From contig JAIUPL010000012.1 of the NCBI GenBank assembly GCA_020160935.1, forward strand, positions 1-64,000: a stretch of DNA of 64,000 bases, given 5' to 3'. This document shows positions 51,294 through 60,751 of the stretch, in pieces; the first letter of the stretch is position 1, and every line of letters begins with the position of its first letter. A program made the position numbers and the translations under genes. Source of the stretch: Bacteroidota bacterium. Its GTDB lineage: Bacteria > Bacteroidota > Bacteroidia > Chitinophagales > Saprospiraceae. The notes under the pieces are model-generated. The model saw nothing but the letters and a program-made list of their open reading frames with translations. It was not told the origin of the DNA and did not search any database.

Positions 51294-52019
51294 TTGAAAA
51301 TCGGTCTTTTAGGGTACGGCAAAATGGGCAAAGCGATCGAGCAAATTGCCACCTCGCAGGGAATCGACATTGCCTGGCGCATCACGCGTGACAACAGATC
51401 CGCACTGAACGATGAACTCCTGCAACAAGCAGACGTCGTCATCGAATTCAGTCGGCCCGATGCAGCATTTGATCATGTGATGTTGTGTCTGAATGCAGGC
51501 GTGCCGGTAGTGTGCGGCACAACAGGATGGAATGAACGATTACCGGAAGCGCAGCAATACTGCCGGGAACACGGCGGCGCCATGTTGTGGGCATCCAATT
51601 TCAGCGTAGGTGTCAATCTGTTTTTCGCACTCAACAGATACCTCGCGCAACTGATGGCTGCACGGCCCGAATACACACCCGCGGCAGAGGAAACACATCA
51701 CATTCACAAACTCGATGCACCCAGCGGAACGGCGCTGACACTAGTGCAGGAACTGATAAAAGCGCATGGAGGTGTATCCGGCTGGGTACTTGCTCCATCG
51801 CCCGCCGCCCCGGGTGAAATACCTGTGACCGCTATTCGGGAAGGCGAGGTACCTGGCACACACCAGATACGCTGGAGCAGCGCCGTAGACGACATAACCA
51901 TCGAGCACAAGGCACATTCCCGAACCGGTTTTGCGGCAGGAGCGGTACTGGCGGCACAGTGGATACAGGGAAAAAAAGGTGTTTTTGCGATGTCGGACGT
52001 GCTTGGATTAAGCGCCTAA
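51294..52019 (+). CDS. dapB: 4-hydroxy-tetrahydrodipicolinate reductase
   Basis: DapB reduces the product of DapA to tetrahydrodipicolinate, the branch to meso-diaminopimelate and lysine in the cytoplasm. The protein (241 aa, slightly short, as in Bacteroidota) starts at TTG 51294, the only in-frame start that keeps MKIGLLGYGKMGKAI. The NAD(P) loop is GYGKMG (7-12). The substrate signature has His135/His136 and Lys139 in HHIHKLDAPSG. The N-terminal region is normal despite the repeat 8 bp upstream. Confidence 0.95.
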   Translation: MKIGLLGYGKMGKAIEQIATSQGIDIAWRITRDNRSALNDELLQQADVVIEFSRPDAAFDHVMLCLNAGVPVVCGTTGWNERLPEAQQYCREHGGAMLWASNFSVGVNLFFALNRYLAQLMAARPEYTPAAEETHHIHKLDAPSGTALTLVQELIKAHGGVSGWVLAPSPAAPGEIPVTAIREGEVPGTHQIRWSSAVDDITIEHKAHSRTGFAAGAVLAAQWIQGKKGVFAMSDVLGLSA

Positions 52020-52034
52020 CTACAAACCTTTGTT

Positions 52035-52042
52035 TACTTTTG
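52035..52042 (+). promoter_or_regulatory. Candidate -7 element of ftsE
   Basis: TACTTTTG fits TAnnTTTG. No TTG lies at the usual distance upstream. Transcription would start near 52049, which supports the downstream ATG 52092 as the ftsE start. Confidence 0.4.
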
Positions 52043-52091
52043 TCGCTGAAAGATGTACGCCCTCGGCGTATTCACTTCCCCCACACACGAT

Positions 52092-52781
52092 ATGAAGTCC
52101 ATCGTAAAAATCAGCAACGCGAACATTTGTCAGCAAGACAACAGCGTCATTCTTCAGAATATCAGCCTGCACATCGGTGAAGGTGAATTTACCTACCTGA
52201 TCGGAAAAACGGGCAGCGGCAAGTCGAGCCTGCTCAAAACGCTGTATGCGGCCTTGCCGCTTACCACCGGACACGGTGAGGTGGCTGATTTTGACCTGAA
52301 AGATATTACCCGAAAAAATGTGCATTTGCTGCGGCGTAAACTGGGCATTGTTTTTCAGGATTTTAACCTGCTTACCGACCGAAATGTGGCAGAAAACCTC
52401 TTGTTTGTGCTGCGCGCCACTGGCTGGACCGATGAAGCGGACATGAACAAACGTATGCAGGAAGTACTCACAGAAGTAGGACTAATCCATAAACAACAGG
52501 CCATGCCCTATGAACTGTCGGGCGGAGAACAACAACGGGTGGTTATTGCGCGCGCGCTGTTGAACAAACCTATACTCCTGCTGGCAGATGAACCCACCGG
52601 CAACCTCGATCCGGAAACCAGCGACGATGTGCTAACGCTGCTGCGCAACCTCGCCAAACAGCACAACACCGCTGTATTGTGCGCCACACACGATTACCGG
52701 ATTCTACAGAATTTTCCGGCACGTATCATCCGCGTACAACAAGGCAAACTGATCGACGACGAAGGTATTACTATCCGGTAG
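52092..52781 (+). CDS. ftsE: Cell division ABC ATPase FtsE
   Basis: FtsE with FtsX links the divisome to peptidoglycan hydrolases. The protein (229 aa from ATG 52092; 52053 would add 13 residues not seen in the family) has Walker A GKTGSGKS (38-45), the signature LSGGEQQRV, Walker B LLLADEP and ATHDYRIL as H-loop. It matches FtsE length and order. FtsX is not found nearby in this window. The stop overlaps the convergent small gene at 52771. Confidence 0.88.
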   Translation: MKSIVKISNANICQQDNSVILQNISLHIGEGEFTYLIGKTGSGKSSLLKTLYAALPLTTGHGEVADFDLKDITRKNVHLLRRKLGIVFQDFNLLTDRNVAENLLFVLRATGWTDEADMNKRMQEVLTEVGLIHKQQAMPYELSGGEQQRVVIARALLNKPILLLADEPTGNLDPETSDDVLTLLRNLAKQHNTAVLCATHDYRILQNFPARIIRVQQGKLIDDEGITIR

Positions 52782-53190
52782 TTTCCTCGGCATTGGCTAC
52801 ATCCAGGCGCGCCATTTTGGCGGCCATGCGTTGTTCCAGCCGGGTGATGGTCGCTTTGCGATGTGTGGTGTAGGGCCGGAAGCCTGACAGGAAAATATCG
52901 GATTTGAATTGGAGGTTGTTTTCCAGAAAATCGGACATCAAATTCAGGTAGTGCAGCACAACAGCCTCTTTCTCCCGGACTGCCTCTGTGCGCATTTTTC
53001 TTTTCAGATTGGGGTCGGCAAGTACCCTTCGCAGGGAATTGGTAGCGCTGTTCAATCGTTCGAGAATACAGGATGCCCGATCGGCATGTGGCTGTGCCTG
53101 CGTGTTGCGCAGTACGCGTTCGCTAAATACAACTAGGTTGTCCCCGTGCAAAAACAGGAACTGGCGGTCTACTTTTAACTTGGTATTCAT
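52771..53190 (-). CDS. Small helical cytoplasmic protein, unknown
   Basis: The product has 139 residues, mostly helical and rich in Arg, Lys and Glu (SATNSLRRVL; NLKRKMRTEAVREKEAVVLHYLNL; TRLEQRMAAKMARLDVA), with one beta-like N-terminal segment. No family is recognised; coiled-coil or nucleic-acid binding is plausible. It is convergent with ftsE with an 11-bp overlap. The 282-bp gap before sucC holds only AT-rich sequence and a candidate promoter. Confidence 0.6.
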   Translation of the reverse strand: MNTKLKVDRQFLFLHGDNLVVFSERVLRNTQAQPHADRASCILERLNSATNSLRRVLADPNLKRKMRTEAVREKEAVVLHYLNLMSDFLENNLQFKSDIFLSGFRPYTTHRKATITRLEQRMAAKMARLDVANAEETTG

Positions 53191-53423
53191 GGTCAGGACT
53201 AATTTGGCAGTTGCAAGGTAAACAAAGCGATTTCAAATAATAAATGAATTTCAGAAAAATATTTTTTATTAACCCCTATATTCATTTTATTATTGGCAAA
53301 AACCTGCTTTTTGCAAGCATTATTGTATATTTTTCAAAAGGATGTGCCTTGCCAATGCATAATGTGAGAAAAACTTTCCCCTGAAAAAAAGGCCACAGGT
53401 CATATATAAAAATGAAATCGCCT

Positions 53424-53431
53424 TACTTTTG
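53424..53431 (+). promoter_or_regulatory. Candidate -7 element of sucC
   Basis: TACTTTTG fits TAnnTTTG and lies 42 bp before the start. No -33 TTG is found at 17-23 bp; support is moderate. Confidence 0.4.
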
Positions 53432-53472
53432 AGCGCTCCATTCATTTCGCTAACCATTTACATACATATTCG

Positions 53473-54666
53473 ATGAACCTACACGAGTACCAGGGCAAGG
53501 AATTGCTCAAGTCCTATGGTGTAAAAATCCAGGAAGGCATCGTTGCCTACAATGCACAGGAAGCTGTTGAAGCCGCCAAAAAATTGAAAGAACTCTATGA
53601 TTCCGGCTGGTGCGTCGTCAAGGCGCAAGTACATGCCGGTGGTCGCGGAAAAGGCGGCGGGGTAAAACTTGCCAAAAGTCCCGAACAGGCCGGAGAAATT
53701 GCCCAGGCCATGATCGGAATGCGACTGGTTACGCCCCAAACTTCGGCAGAAGGCAAACTCGTTCGCAAGGTACTGGTGGCACAAGACGTGTTCTATCCCG
53801 GCCCTACGGAACATAAAGAATTCTATATCAGCATCCTGACGGATCGCGGCTCGGGCAGCAATGTCATCATCTACTCGCCCGACGGCGGTATGGACATTGA
53901 AAAAGTGGCCGAAGAAACGCCCGATCGGGTTTTTACCGAACACATCGACCCGCTAATTGGTCTGCGCGCCTTTCAGGCCCAGAAAGTAGCCTTCAACCTG
54001 GGTTTGAGTGGACAGGCTTTCAAGGAAATGGTCGATTTCGTGCAAAAACTGTACGCCGCTTTTGTGGGCGCTGATGCCAGTTTGTTCGAAATCAATCCTT
54101 GTCTGAAAACTTCCGACGATCGTATCATCGCTGTCGACGCCAAGGTAACGCTCGACGACAACGCTCTATACCGCCATAAAGACCTCGAAGCCCTGCGCGA
54201 TACCGACGAGGAAGATCCGGCCGATGTAGAAGCACAGGAATACGACCTGAACTATGTAAAACTCGATGGCAACGTGGGTTGCATGGTGAACGGCGCCGGT
54301 CTGGCCATGGCTACCATGGACCTGATCAAACTGTCGGGCGGCGAACCAGCCAACTTCCTCGACGTAGGCGGCACCGCCGATGCACAACGGGTGGAAAACG
54401 CCATGCGTTTTATCCTCAAAGACGCAAACGTAAAGGCCATCCTGATCAATATTTTTGGTGGTATCGTGCGCTGCGACCGTGTGGCACAAGGCGTTGTTGA
54501 TGCTTATAAAGCCATTGGTACCATTCCGGTGCCTGTGATCGTACGCCTGCAAGGTACCAATGCCGATATCGCTAAAAAGATTATCGACGAATCCGGCCTG
54601 GAAGTAATGGGGGCCGTCGAGTTTCAGGAAGCGGCTGATCTGGTGGCGAAGGTTCTTGCCAAGTAG
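53473..54666 (+). CDS. sucC: Succinate-CoA ligase, beta subunit
   Basis: SucC with SucD forms succinyl-CoA synthetase, making ATP or GTP from succinyl-CoA in the citric acid cycle. The protein (397 aa, normal) begins MNLHEYQGKELLKSYGV, with the ATP-grasp GGRGKGGGVKLA loop near 57-68, and the substrate-binding NPCLKTSDDRIIAVDAK and GGTADAQRV motifs. sucD is not adjacent here. It is probably transcribed from the candidate element at 53424. The stop is followed in 2 bp by an inverted repeat. Confidence 0.97.
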   Translation: MNLHEYQGKELLKSYGVKIQEGIVAYNAQEAVEAAKKLKELYDSGWCVVKAQVHAGGRGKGGGVKLAKSPEQAGEIAQAMIGMRLVTPQTSAEGKLVRKVLVAQDVFYPGPTEHKEFYISILTDRGSGSNVIIYSPDGGMDIEKVAEETPDRVFTEHIDPLIGLRAFQAQKVAFNLGLSGQAFKEMVDFVQKLYAAFVGADASLFEINPCLKTSDDRIIAVDAKVTLDDNALYRHKDLEALRDTDEEDPADVEAQEYDLNYVKLDGNVGCMVNGAGLAMATMDLIKLSGGEPANFLDVGGTADAQRVENAMRFILKDANVKAILINIFGGIVRCDRVAQGVVDAYKAIGTIPVPVIVRLQGTNADIAKKIIDESGLEVMGAVEFQEAADLVAKVLAK

Positions 54667-54668
54667 TT

Positions 54669-54812
54669 ATCAGTTATTGGTTATTAAGTTATTAGGGGTT
54701 GATAAGGGTTTATTTTCATGTATGCATTGGCCACACAATAAGGAAGGCCAAGCGCACATGAAAATAAACCCTTATCAACCCCTAATAACTTAATAACCAA
54801 TAACTTAATAAC
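54669..54812. repeat. Inverted repeat with GGC-N15-GCC tip (K)
   Basis: Arms built from AGTTATT/GGTTATT heptads and an inner GGGTTGATAAGGGTTTATTTTCATG stem pair around the 15-nt loop CACACAATAAGGAAG (54732-54746), with GGC at 54729-54731 and GCC at 54747-54749. Mismatches cluster next to the tip. It starts 3 bp after the sucC stop and ends about 7 bp before the convergent gene at 54819. Confidence 0.9.
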
Positions 54813-54818
54813 CACCCG

Positions 54819-55118
54819 CTAAAAGAGTTTCAGCCCATACACGAACACCCATACAAACGCCAGCAAGGTAGTGGCGATGACGATGCCGCGCATAGCCAGT
54901 TCCCAGCGGCGGCGGCGGTACAGGTTGATGAGGATCATATTGACCGCAAGGGAAATAATGGCAAGGGTGCGCTCTCTGAAATTGGGGGAAAAACCTTTAT
55001 TGCTCACCGCGCCCATTTTTTCCAGAATACTGAATATTTGATACAGAAGTATGAATGCCAGCGCAGGAAACAGGATCCCTGTGAGCAGGCCGACCCAGAT
55101 TTTATTTTGTTTTTGCAT
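54819..55118 (-). CDS. Small membrane protein, unknown
   Basis: The product has 99 residues with hydrophobic segments at about 9-27, 50-62 and 75-94, and basic loops (RRRRWELAMRG). A three-helix inner-membrane protein is likely. No family is recognised. It lies 63 bp downstream of surE on the same strand, so co-transcription with surE is possible. Confidence 0.65.
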   Translation of the reverse strand: MQKQNKIWVGLLTGILFPALAFILLYQIFSILEKMGAVSNKGFSPNFRERTLAIISLAVNMILINLYRRRRWELAMRGIVIATTLLAFVWVFVYGLKLF

Positions 55119-55181
55119 GTAGATAGGTTTGTATAAGGGGCGAAACTGAAAACGCCGCCCTTATATTGTAGATTTTGGCCA

Positions 55182-55952
55182 TCAAATCTGTTCCAACGCC
55201 TTCAAACTGCCCATTGCTTTGTAATTTGTCAGGTCGTGCATAGATGGAACGATCGAAATATACCCGTTCTTCAGGGCATCGATGTCGGTATCTTCTGCGT
55301 GGTCCTGGTTGACAAACTGTCCGCTCAGCCAGTAGTATGGATGCCCGGAAGGATCGCGGCCTTCCACAAAGGTTTCCACCCAGCGGCCATCGGCCTGTCG
55401 GCAAACCCGCAGGCCTTTCAATTGATCAGCAGGCAATTTTGGAATGTTTACATTCAATAAATTGCCTGATTCGAATGGTTTTTCGAGTGCATATTGCATT
55501 ATTTTCCGAATCCAGGGCGTGGCAGGTGCAAAATCTGCATCAAAACTGAAGTCATCGAGCGAAAAGCCGATGCTCTTGATGTTTTCCAGTGCTGCTTCCA
55601 TGGCTGCCGACAGCGTGCCCGAGTAAATAATATTGATACTGGCGTTGCTGCCGTGGTTGATACCCGACACACAGAGATCGATGGTACGGTTTTTTAGTAC
55701 CACATGTTTGGCGAGTTTGACGCAGTCGACCGGGGTGCCCGAACACTCCCATGCTTCAATCCCTTCAAACACCTTTACTTTTTTCAGGCGCAGCGGATCA
55801 TGGATGGTAATACCGTGGCCTTTGCCACTTTGAGGAGAATCGGGGGCGACGACCACCACTTCGCCGAGTTCGGAGGCAATTTCCACCAGTTTGCGAATAC
55901 CGGGTGCGATGATGCCGTCGTCGTTGGTGACAAGAATCAGAGGTTTGTTCAT
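55182..55952 (-). CDS. surE: 5'/3'-nucleotidase SurE
   Basis: SurE is a metal-dependent phosphatase that removes phosphate from nucleotides and other small phosphates in the cytoplasm and helps stationary survival. The protein (256 aa, typical) has the N-terminal metal site TNDDGI (Asp11, Asp12) and the conserved SGINHGSN and SGTLSAAMEA stretches. ATG 55952 fits the usual MNKPLILVTNDDG start. Confidence 0.95.
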   Translation of the reverse strand: MNKPLILVTNDDGIIAPGIRKLVEIASELGEVVVVAPDSPQSGKGHGITIHDPLRLKKVKVFEGIEAWECSGTPVDCVKLAKHVVLKNRTIDLCVSGINHGSNASINIIYSGTLSAAMEAALENIKSIGFSLDDFSFDADFAPATPWIRKIMQYALEKPFESGNLLNVNIPKLPADQLKGLRVCRQADGRWVETFVEGRDPSGHPYYWLSGQFVNQDHAEDTDIDALKNGYISIVPSMHDLTNYKAMGSLKALEQI

Positions 55953-56062
55953 GTTGCAAAATTAAGGATTTGGTGCTCGCTTGATGGGGGTTTCCGGGGA
56001 TTATTTTCCCGTTAAATACGCGTAAAACCGATTTTATTTTTTTAAAACCACCAAGGCACAAG

Positions 56063-56187
56063 GGACACAAAGCGTAGCGTACACAACAACAATATCCGGG
56101 TGCGTGCAGGGTTTGCACTTCCTTCCCGCTCCTTTTTTCTTTTGAACAAATATTAAGCGAAACCGGTGTACGCTACGCTTTGTGTCC
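56063..56187. repeat. Inverted repeat related to the 21947 element
   Basis: Core arms 56063-56084 and 56166-56187 (22 bp) pair perfectly; flanking CCACCAAGG/TTCGTGGT words pair partly. The arm GGACACAAAGCGTAGCGTAC matches the 21947 element except for one base in GTAGAG/GTAGCG and the end. It lies in the 521-bp gap between surE and the LysM gene, whose remainder shows nothing I can support. Confidence 0.85.
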
Positions 56188-56473
56188 ATTGTGTTCTTCG
56201 TGGTTGAATAAAAATAAAGCGGCTAAAAGACTTGCAGGTGAAAGCACATAATCCTTTCCACAAAAAAAACAATTTCTTTATTCTGGTCGTTAAAACCCAT
56301 AAAAATCGGGCAGTTCAGAACTTCTTTGCAGAAAAATTGAATATAGATTTGATTTTCAGCAGATTAATTCAGCATTTTCGCCTAACCTTGCAGAAATATT
56401 TAATGTCCAAAGACAAGAAAACTACCCGATTATTGATTAGAAGAAACCCTTTTCTTCACCAAACAGTCTGTTT

Positions 56474-58309
56474 ATGAAAAGCCTTTTTCAGTTCATCCTC
56501 CTATTGTTGTGCACCTTCCGCCTTTCTGCTCAAAACGCATCAAATACGCCTGTATTCCTGCTGTTTACTCAAGATTGTATGGACCAACTGGAGTATCGGT
56601 ACACGTATAGCGGCGCCGGTGTTCTGACCTATTCCGTGCATCCGAACAGCAACGAGCAGTTTTTGCTGAAAGCCGGCAATGAAGGGATTACCTCCCCTAC
56701 CCTGCCAAAGGGTGCCGTTACCTGCCGTGGATTTACCATGAATTCGGCATTTACCGATGCGATCAACCAGCAAAAAAGACAGGTGTACGTCGTACACCAA
56801 ACCCCTTCGGGATACTTGCAAATGCCAATCATCGAAGCGATTCAGGTGACGCGCAACGGCGTTTTTTACCTCTTCAAAGCGCCCAATTACTCCTTTGCAC
56901 TGGATAGTACCAAACTGGTAGGCTCCGTAAACCTGGGCACTGCCAATTCCGGCTCCTATGTCTATTTGTCGGGTGTAAAAGCGCGCGAATGCCGCCGCGA
57001 GTATTCTTTCCGCCGCGAACCTGTTCAAACGGGTATGGAACGCGCCGACTTTGATTTCATTCCAGGCATCGGTATTACCAGCGACCGCTCCGGCGTAACA
57101 GCTTCCGAAGCGGAGGGAAATACGCGCCGCCTCGTGAAAATGAACGGAATGGCTTTTGACGACTACCTGGTGGCAACTTGCAAGGGCACCAGCGTTCCGC
57201 CTTCCACTTTGCCGCAGTATGCGCCTGAATTCGGGTACGGTACGGCCAATCCCAACCCGAATACCGTGACCGAACCCAACAAGGAAGACTACTCGGCCAC
57301 CACGCCGACCACACCTGCAGGCCCTCCTCCAGGCCTGATCAGTTGCCCGGAAATGCCTGGCTACGGATACCACATCGTTCAACCCAAGGAAACGCTGGCC
57401 GCTATTGCCCGTACCTACAATGTGGACATCAAAAAAATCCAGAAATGGAACAACATCGAGAATGCCAACCACATTGAAATCTGTCAGAAAGTGTGGGTTA
57501 CCCAGCCCCCCAAAACCACCGTGGCTAAAGGCGTGACCGCGACCAAGCCCAAAGCGCCCACCGGCGCTACGGTTAACAGTCAAAAAATGTACTGGAACCA
57601 GCCCGGCGCGCCTGCTGCTTACGCTACGCCAACTACCGGTGCAACAGTTACGTATCTGCCTGCTCAGTACAACACGACAGGCAACCCATACTACTTTACG
57701 CAGCCGCAACCACTCACTACGGCGGCGCCCACCGCTACGCGCCCCGCTATTCACGTTGTTCAGAAAGGTGAGTCGGTGTACAGCATTTCCAAACACTATG
57801 CCTGTGCGGAAGAATGTATCCGCCGGGCCAATGGCATGCCGCTGGAAGGCAATGTGGCACTTCAAATCAATCAGCAGATCATCATACCGGAATGCACCTG
57901 CCAGGTGCCTGCAAGCACCGGAAACGTGTCCAACCCTTCTATGTTGAACAAACTGGCGGGTGGAAATGTGCTGAATCCGGCTGGTACCTCGAATCCTGTG
58001 GCGCCCACGACCTATTCGACGCCCGGCAACCCGGATCCGATCTATATCAACAACCCGACCGAACCATTTTCGGAAACTTCTGTGCTCAACAACAATAACA
58101 ACCTGATACCCAAGGGCAATACGACTACGCAGCCACAAACCGGTACCGCCGCCTATTTCCAGGAATATGTGGTCAAACAAGGCGATACCCTGGGTTCTAT
58201 TGCAGCCAAATTCAAGGTGAGTTCGGCCGAATTGGTACAGGTAAATTCGCTGGAAGCCAACGAAACGCTTATGCCGGGCAAACGCCTGCTGATTCCGAGA
58301 ACGAACTAG
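56474..58309 (+). CDS. Secreted protein with three LysM domains
   Basis: The product has 611 residues with a signal peptide (about 1-20, MKSLFQFILLLLCTFRLSAQ). The N-terminal ~250 residues are beta-rich and not recognised. Three LysM domains lie at about 299-341 (YHIVQPKETLAAIARTYNVD), 429-476 (IHVVQKGESVYSISKHYAC) and 562-608 (EYVVKQGDTLGSIAAKFKV), each ending in a VWV/IIIP/LLIP strand. LysM binds N-acetylglucosamine chains of peptidoglycan, so the protein is likely cell-wall attached in the periplasm. The linkers are Pro/Thr/Asn-rich. Confidence 0.88.
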   Translation: MKSLFQFILLLLCTFRLSAQNASNTPVFLLFTQDCMDQLEYRYTYSGAGVLTYSVHPNSNEQFLLKAGNEGITSPTLPKGAVTCRGFTMNSAFTDAINQQKRQVYVVHQTPSGYLQMPIIEAIQVTRNGVFYLFKAPNYSFALDSTKLVGSVNLGTANSGSYVYLSGVKARECRREYSFRREPVQTGMERADFDFIPGIGITSDRSGVTASEAEGNTRRLVKMNGMAFDDYLVATCKGTSVPPSTLPQYAPEFGYGTANPNPNTVTEPNKEDYSATTPTTPAGPPPGLISCPEMPGYGYHIVQPKETLAAIARTYNVDIKKIQKWNNIENANHIEICQKVWVTQPPKTTVAKGVTATKPKAPTGATVNSQKMYWNQPGAPAAYATPTTGATVTYLPAQYNTTGNPYYFTQPQPLTTAAPTATRPAIHVVQKGESVYSISKHYACAEECIRRANGMPLEGNVALQINQQIIIPECTCQVPASTGNVSNPSMLNKLAGGNVLNPAGTSNPVAPTTYSTPGNPDPIYINNPTEPFSETSVLNNNNNLIPKGNTTTQPQTGTAAYFQEYVVKQGDTLGSIAAKFKVSSAELVQVNSLEANETLMPGKRLLIPRTN

Positions 58310-58347
58310 GAATTGTAGTTTTTGTATTACAAACATAAGTCATCGCG

Positions 58348-58500
58348 AATTTTTCGCACCTTGATGACGCCAAACGCCCCTTGTCATCCTGACGGGAACC
58401 GTCCACTCTACGAGGGACAATACGCTTTTACGCGCCGTAGCGTGGACGGTTCCCGTCAGGATGACAAGGGGCGTTTGGCGTCATCAAGGTGCGAAAAATT
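58348..58500. repeat. Perfect 59-bp inverted repeat
   Basis: Arms 58348-58406 and 58442-58500 match perfectly around a 35-nt loop. Arm words include CCTTGATGACGCCAAACGCC and CCGTCCAC. A further CTACAAGGGGCGTAGCCGCA word at 58563-58582 is shared with the 12404 element. It sits in the 471-bp gap between the LysM and gliding-type genes; the rest (58501-58780) is unstructured apart from that word. Confidence 0.93.
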
Positions 58501-58780
58501 GTTGAGAATTGGAAATTATCCTGTAAAGATCAAAATTGGGGATGACTCATATTCTTCCATCCTGCTACAAGGGGCGTAGCCGCAAAAATGCCCGCCGTTC
58601 GACAATACAAATACGGCCCTCTCCTTCTACCCAATTTTAGTTAATTCACAGCAATACCGCCTGTCTGCACAATTGCACAGACACATTCGCGTTAAGCAAA
58701 CAAACCCGGCAAGAGACCTCTTTATTCTTTCCTGTAATCCACGCTTTAATCCGCTTATTTCATACTTAACAACCGATTTC

Positions 58781-60595
58781 ATGGTGAAAAGAGCACTACT
58801 CCTGCCTTTGGTGCTTTGCGTTGCCTTTCAAATGCAAGCACAACTTCCTACACCCTGTGGCGCCGGCTCCCAACCTGCCGGCTCGTGTGAATCAGCCTGT
58901 ATCTTTTGTAATTTCAACGGTTTCGTGGGCTCTACGTACAGCGGCGTGCCCGACGACGACTCTATTCAGTTTTGCGGAACCCTTGAAAATGTACAGTGGA
59001 TCGGATACATTGCCGGTTCGCAGAGTGCCACGTTTACTGTTACCCCGATACAATGTGCCGACAGCAATGGCCTTCAGATTGCTTTGTATTCCGACTGCAA
59101 AGCAGAGCCATTGGCTTGCAACAAAGGGCGTGAATTCGGAGGCGCCGATCCGGTTTCCGTTACCCTGAACAACCTGCATATCGGCTCCAACTACTTCCTT
59201 CTGGTAGATGGCTATGCAGGCGACTACTGTACTTTTTCCATTGGCGTTACACCCGACAGCGCCGTTTACGAGCCTCCACTGGGCACGGTCGGGAATATCG
59301 AAGGCCCGCTGGAAGCCTGTGCAGGGGCCGTATTGCGATATTCCGTATCGCCGGTGGCCGGCGCTGGCGCTTACATCTGGGATGGCCCGCCTGGTACCCT
59401 GGTGAATGGAGAAGAAGTACCGCAAACCGTTCTGGCGCCCGGTGGCAGCCTGGTAGAAGTAACGATTCCTTCGCAAAGCGGCACCCTGTGTGTGCAGGCA
59501 GCCAACTCCTGCAAGCAAAATCCGCCCTGCACCGGAACGCTCAATTTCACCGTGATTTCCGACACTTACCGCCCCCAGATTATGCTCGACTCTGTACAGG
59601 GTTTGTCGTGCACGGAATCTGTTGCGCGGCTCGAAGCCAGTGTAAGCCCAAGCACTTTCTATCAGATAGAATGGACAGCCGATTCCAGTGGGCATATTGT
59701 ATCCAACGCCCATACACTTAGCCCCGGTGTAGATTCTATCGGGATGTACACCCTGCGAGTGACCAACCCTGTGAACGGGTGTTTTTCCATCGACAGTGTG
59801 CTGGTAACAGAGCCGATTTTACCCGATAATGTGGTATTTTCACAACAGGACATCAGTTGTTATGCTCAAAAAAACGGGGTGATTCGGGTGGATTCTGTGT
59901 CCGGTGTCGATCCGTTTGTGTATGCACTGGACGGCGACAACTTTAATGTTTCGCCTGAATTCAAGTTCCTTTCACCCGGCGATCACCCCTTGCGCATACA
60001 ATCGGCCAATGGGTGCGAATGGGATACCATCGTTCATCTGACCGAACCGGCTGAAATTATTGTCCAACTCGATCCAGACACCAGCATACACCTCGGGCAG
60101 GAACTCGCCCTTTTTCGGACGAGCAATGTGAGCGACCCTGATCGCGCCGATCAGGTCGTGATGACGCCCGCCACCTTGCAGCCAATGTCTTGCGATACCT
60201 GCATGTACACGCCTGCCGCCTCGTTCCGCTACCATGTCACGGTGCTCGATTCGGCTGGTTGCAAGGGTACCGACGAACGCCTGGTGATTGTTGGGAGAGA
60301 ACGTTATGTCTATATCCCCAACATCTTTTCACCGGGAGCAGAAAGTACCAACAATCACTTCACGGTTTATGGTGGCGAAGATGTGGAACAAATCAGAGTG
60401 TTGCGGGTACTTGACCGATGGGGACAAACAATTTACGAACACTATGACTTTTTACCCAACGATTCCAATACAGGTTGGGATGGTTCGGTTGCAGGCGAAT
60501 TAGCCATGCCCGGCGTGTTTCTTTATCAGGCTGAAATCACGTTCAAAGATGGAGAAACGGAGACGTTTTTTGGGGATGTGACGCTGGTGAGATAG
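58781..60595 (+). CDS. Secreted protein with gliding-type (type B-like) C-terminal domain
   Basis: The product has 604 residues from ATG 58781 (signal peptide ending AFQMQAQ). The mature part has Cys-rich and Ig/PKD-like segments with SPVAGAGAYIWDGPPG and repeated beta strands. The last ~90 residues (VYIPNIFSPGAESTNNHF ... LDRWGQTIYE ... GWDGS ... GVFLYQAEI) are the gliding-motility-associated C-terminal domain, which targets proteins through the type IX system. It is probably an adhesive surface protein. The TAG at 60593-60595 merges with a heptad array. Confidence 0.87.
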   Translation: MVKRALLLPLVLCVAFQMQAQLPTPCGAGSQPAGSCESACIFCNFNGFVGSTYSGVPDDDSIQFCGTLENVQWIGYIAGSQSATFTVTPIQCADSNGLQIALYSDCKAEPLACNKGREFGGADPVSVTLNNLHIGSNYFLLVDGYAGDYCTFSIGVTPDSAVYEPPLGTVGNIEGPLEACAGAVLRYSVSPVAGAGAYIWDGPPGTLVNGEEVPQTVLAPGGSLVEVTIPSQSGTLCVQAANSCKQNPPCTGTLNFTVISDTYRPQIMLDSVQGLSCTESVARLEASVSPSTFYQIEWTADSSGHIVSNAHTLSPGVDSIGMYTLRVTNPVNGCFSIDSVLVTEPILPDNVVFSQQDISCYAQKNGVIRVDSVSGVDPFVYALDGDNFNVSPEFKFLSPGDHPLRIQSANGCEWDTIVHLTEPAEIIVQLDPDTSIHLGQELALFRTSNVSDPDRADQVVMTPATLQPMSCDTCMYTPAASFRYHVTVLDSAGCKGTDERLVIVGRERYVYIPNIFSPGAESTNNHFTVYGGEDVEQIRVLRVLDRWGQTIYEHYDFLPNDSNTGWDGSVAGELAMPGVFLYQAEITFKDGETETFFGDVTLVR

Positions 60596-60630
60596 AGGTG
60601 AGAAGTGAGAAGTGAGAAGTGAGAAGTGAG
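60595..60630. repeat. Heptad array GAAGTGA (single arm)
   Basis: Five copies of a 7-bp GAAGTGA/GAGGTGA word start exactly at the stop codon of the gliding-type gene and lead into a terminator hairpin. They are the same family of words as 42101-42152. Confidence 0.8.
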
Positions 60631-60673
60631 AAAATCCTCATTCGTTCGGTTGGACGGATGAGGATTTTGCTTT
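60631..60673 (+). terminator. Intrinsic terminator
   Basis: AAAATCCTCAT (60631-60641) pairs with ATGAGGATTTT (60658-60668) around a 16-nt loop, with a short T-rich tail. It ends the gliding-type gene transcript. Confidence 0.75.
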
Positions 60674-60704
60674 TTGTAAAATAATGCCTGTTTGTATTAA
60701 TTTG
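60674..60704 (+). promoter_or_regulatory. Candidate promoter of the Crp-family gene
   Basis: TTG at 60674-60676 and TTAATTTG at 60697-60704 (one mismatch to TAnnTTTG) with a 20-bp spacer. It lies 48 bp before the start at 60752. Confidence 0.5.
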
Positions 60705-60751
60705 CACGCTTAGCCATACTTACTTGCTATTCTGCTTACCCTCTTGACTAC

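Noticed and set aside
54669-54812. Intrinsic terminator reading of the hairpin elements
   Set aside because: No T-tract follows the stems, and arms extend 50 bp or more; a terminator role remains possible but is not the standard kind.
56540-58336. 598-residue minus-strand ORF
   Set aside because: Antisense to the LysM gene, Arg/His/Gly-rich; no recognisable motif.
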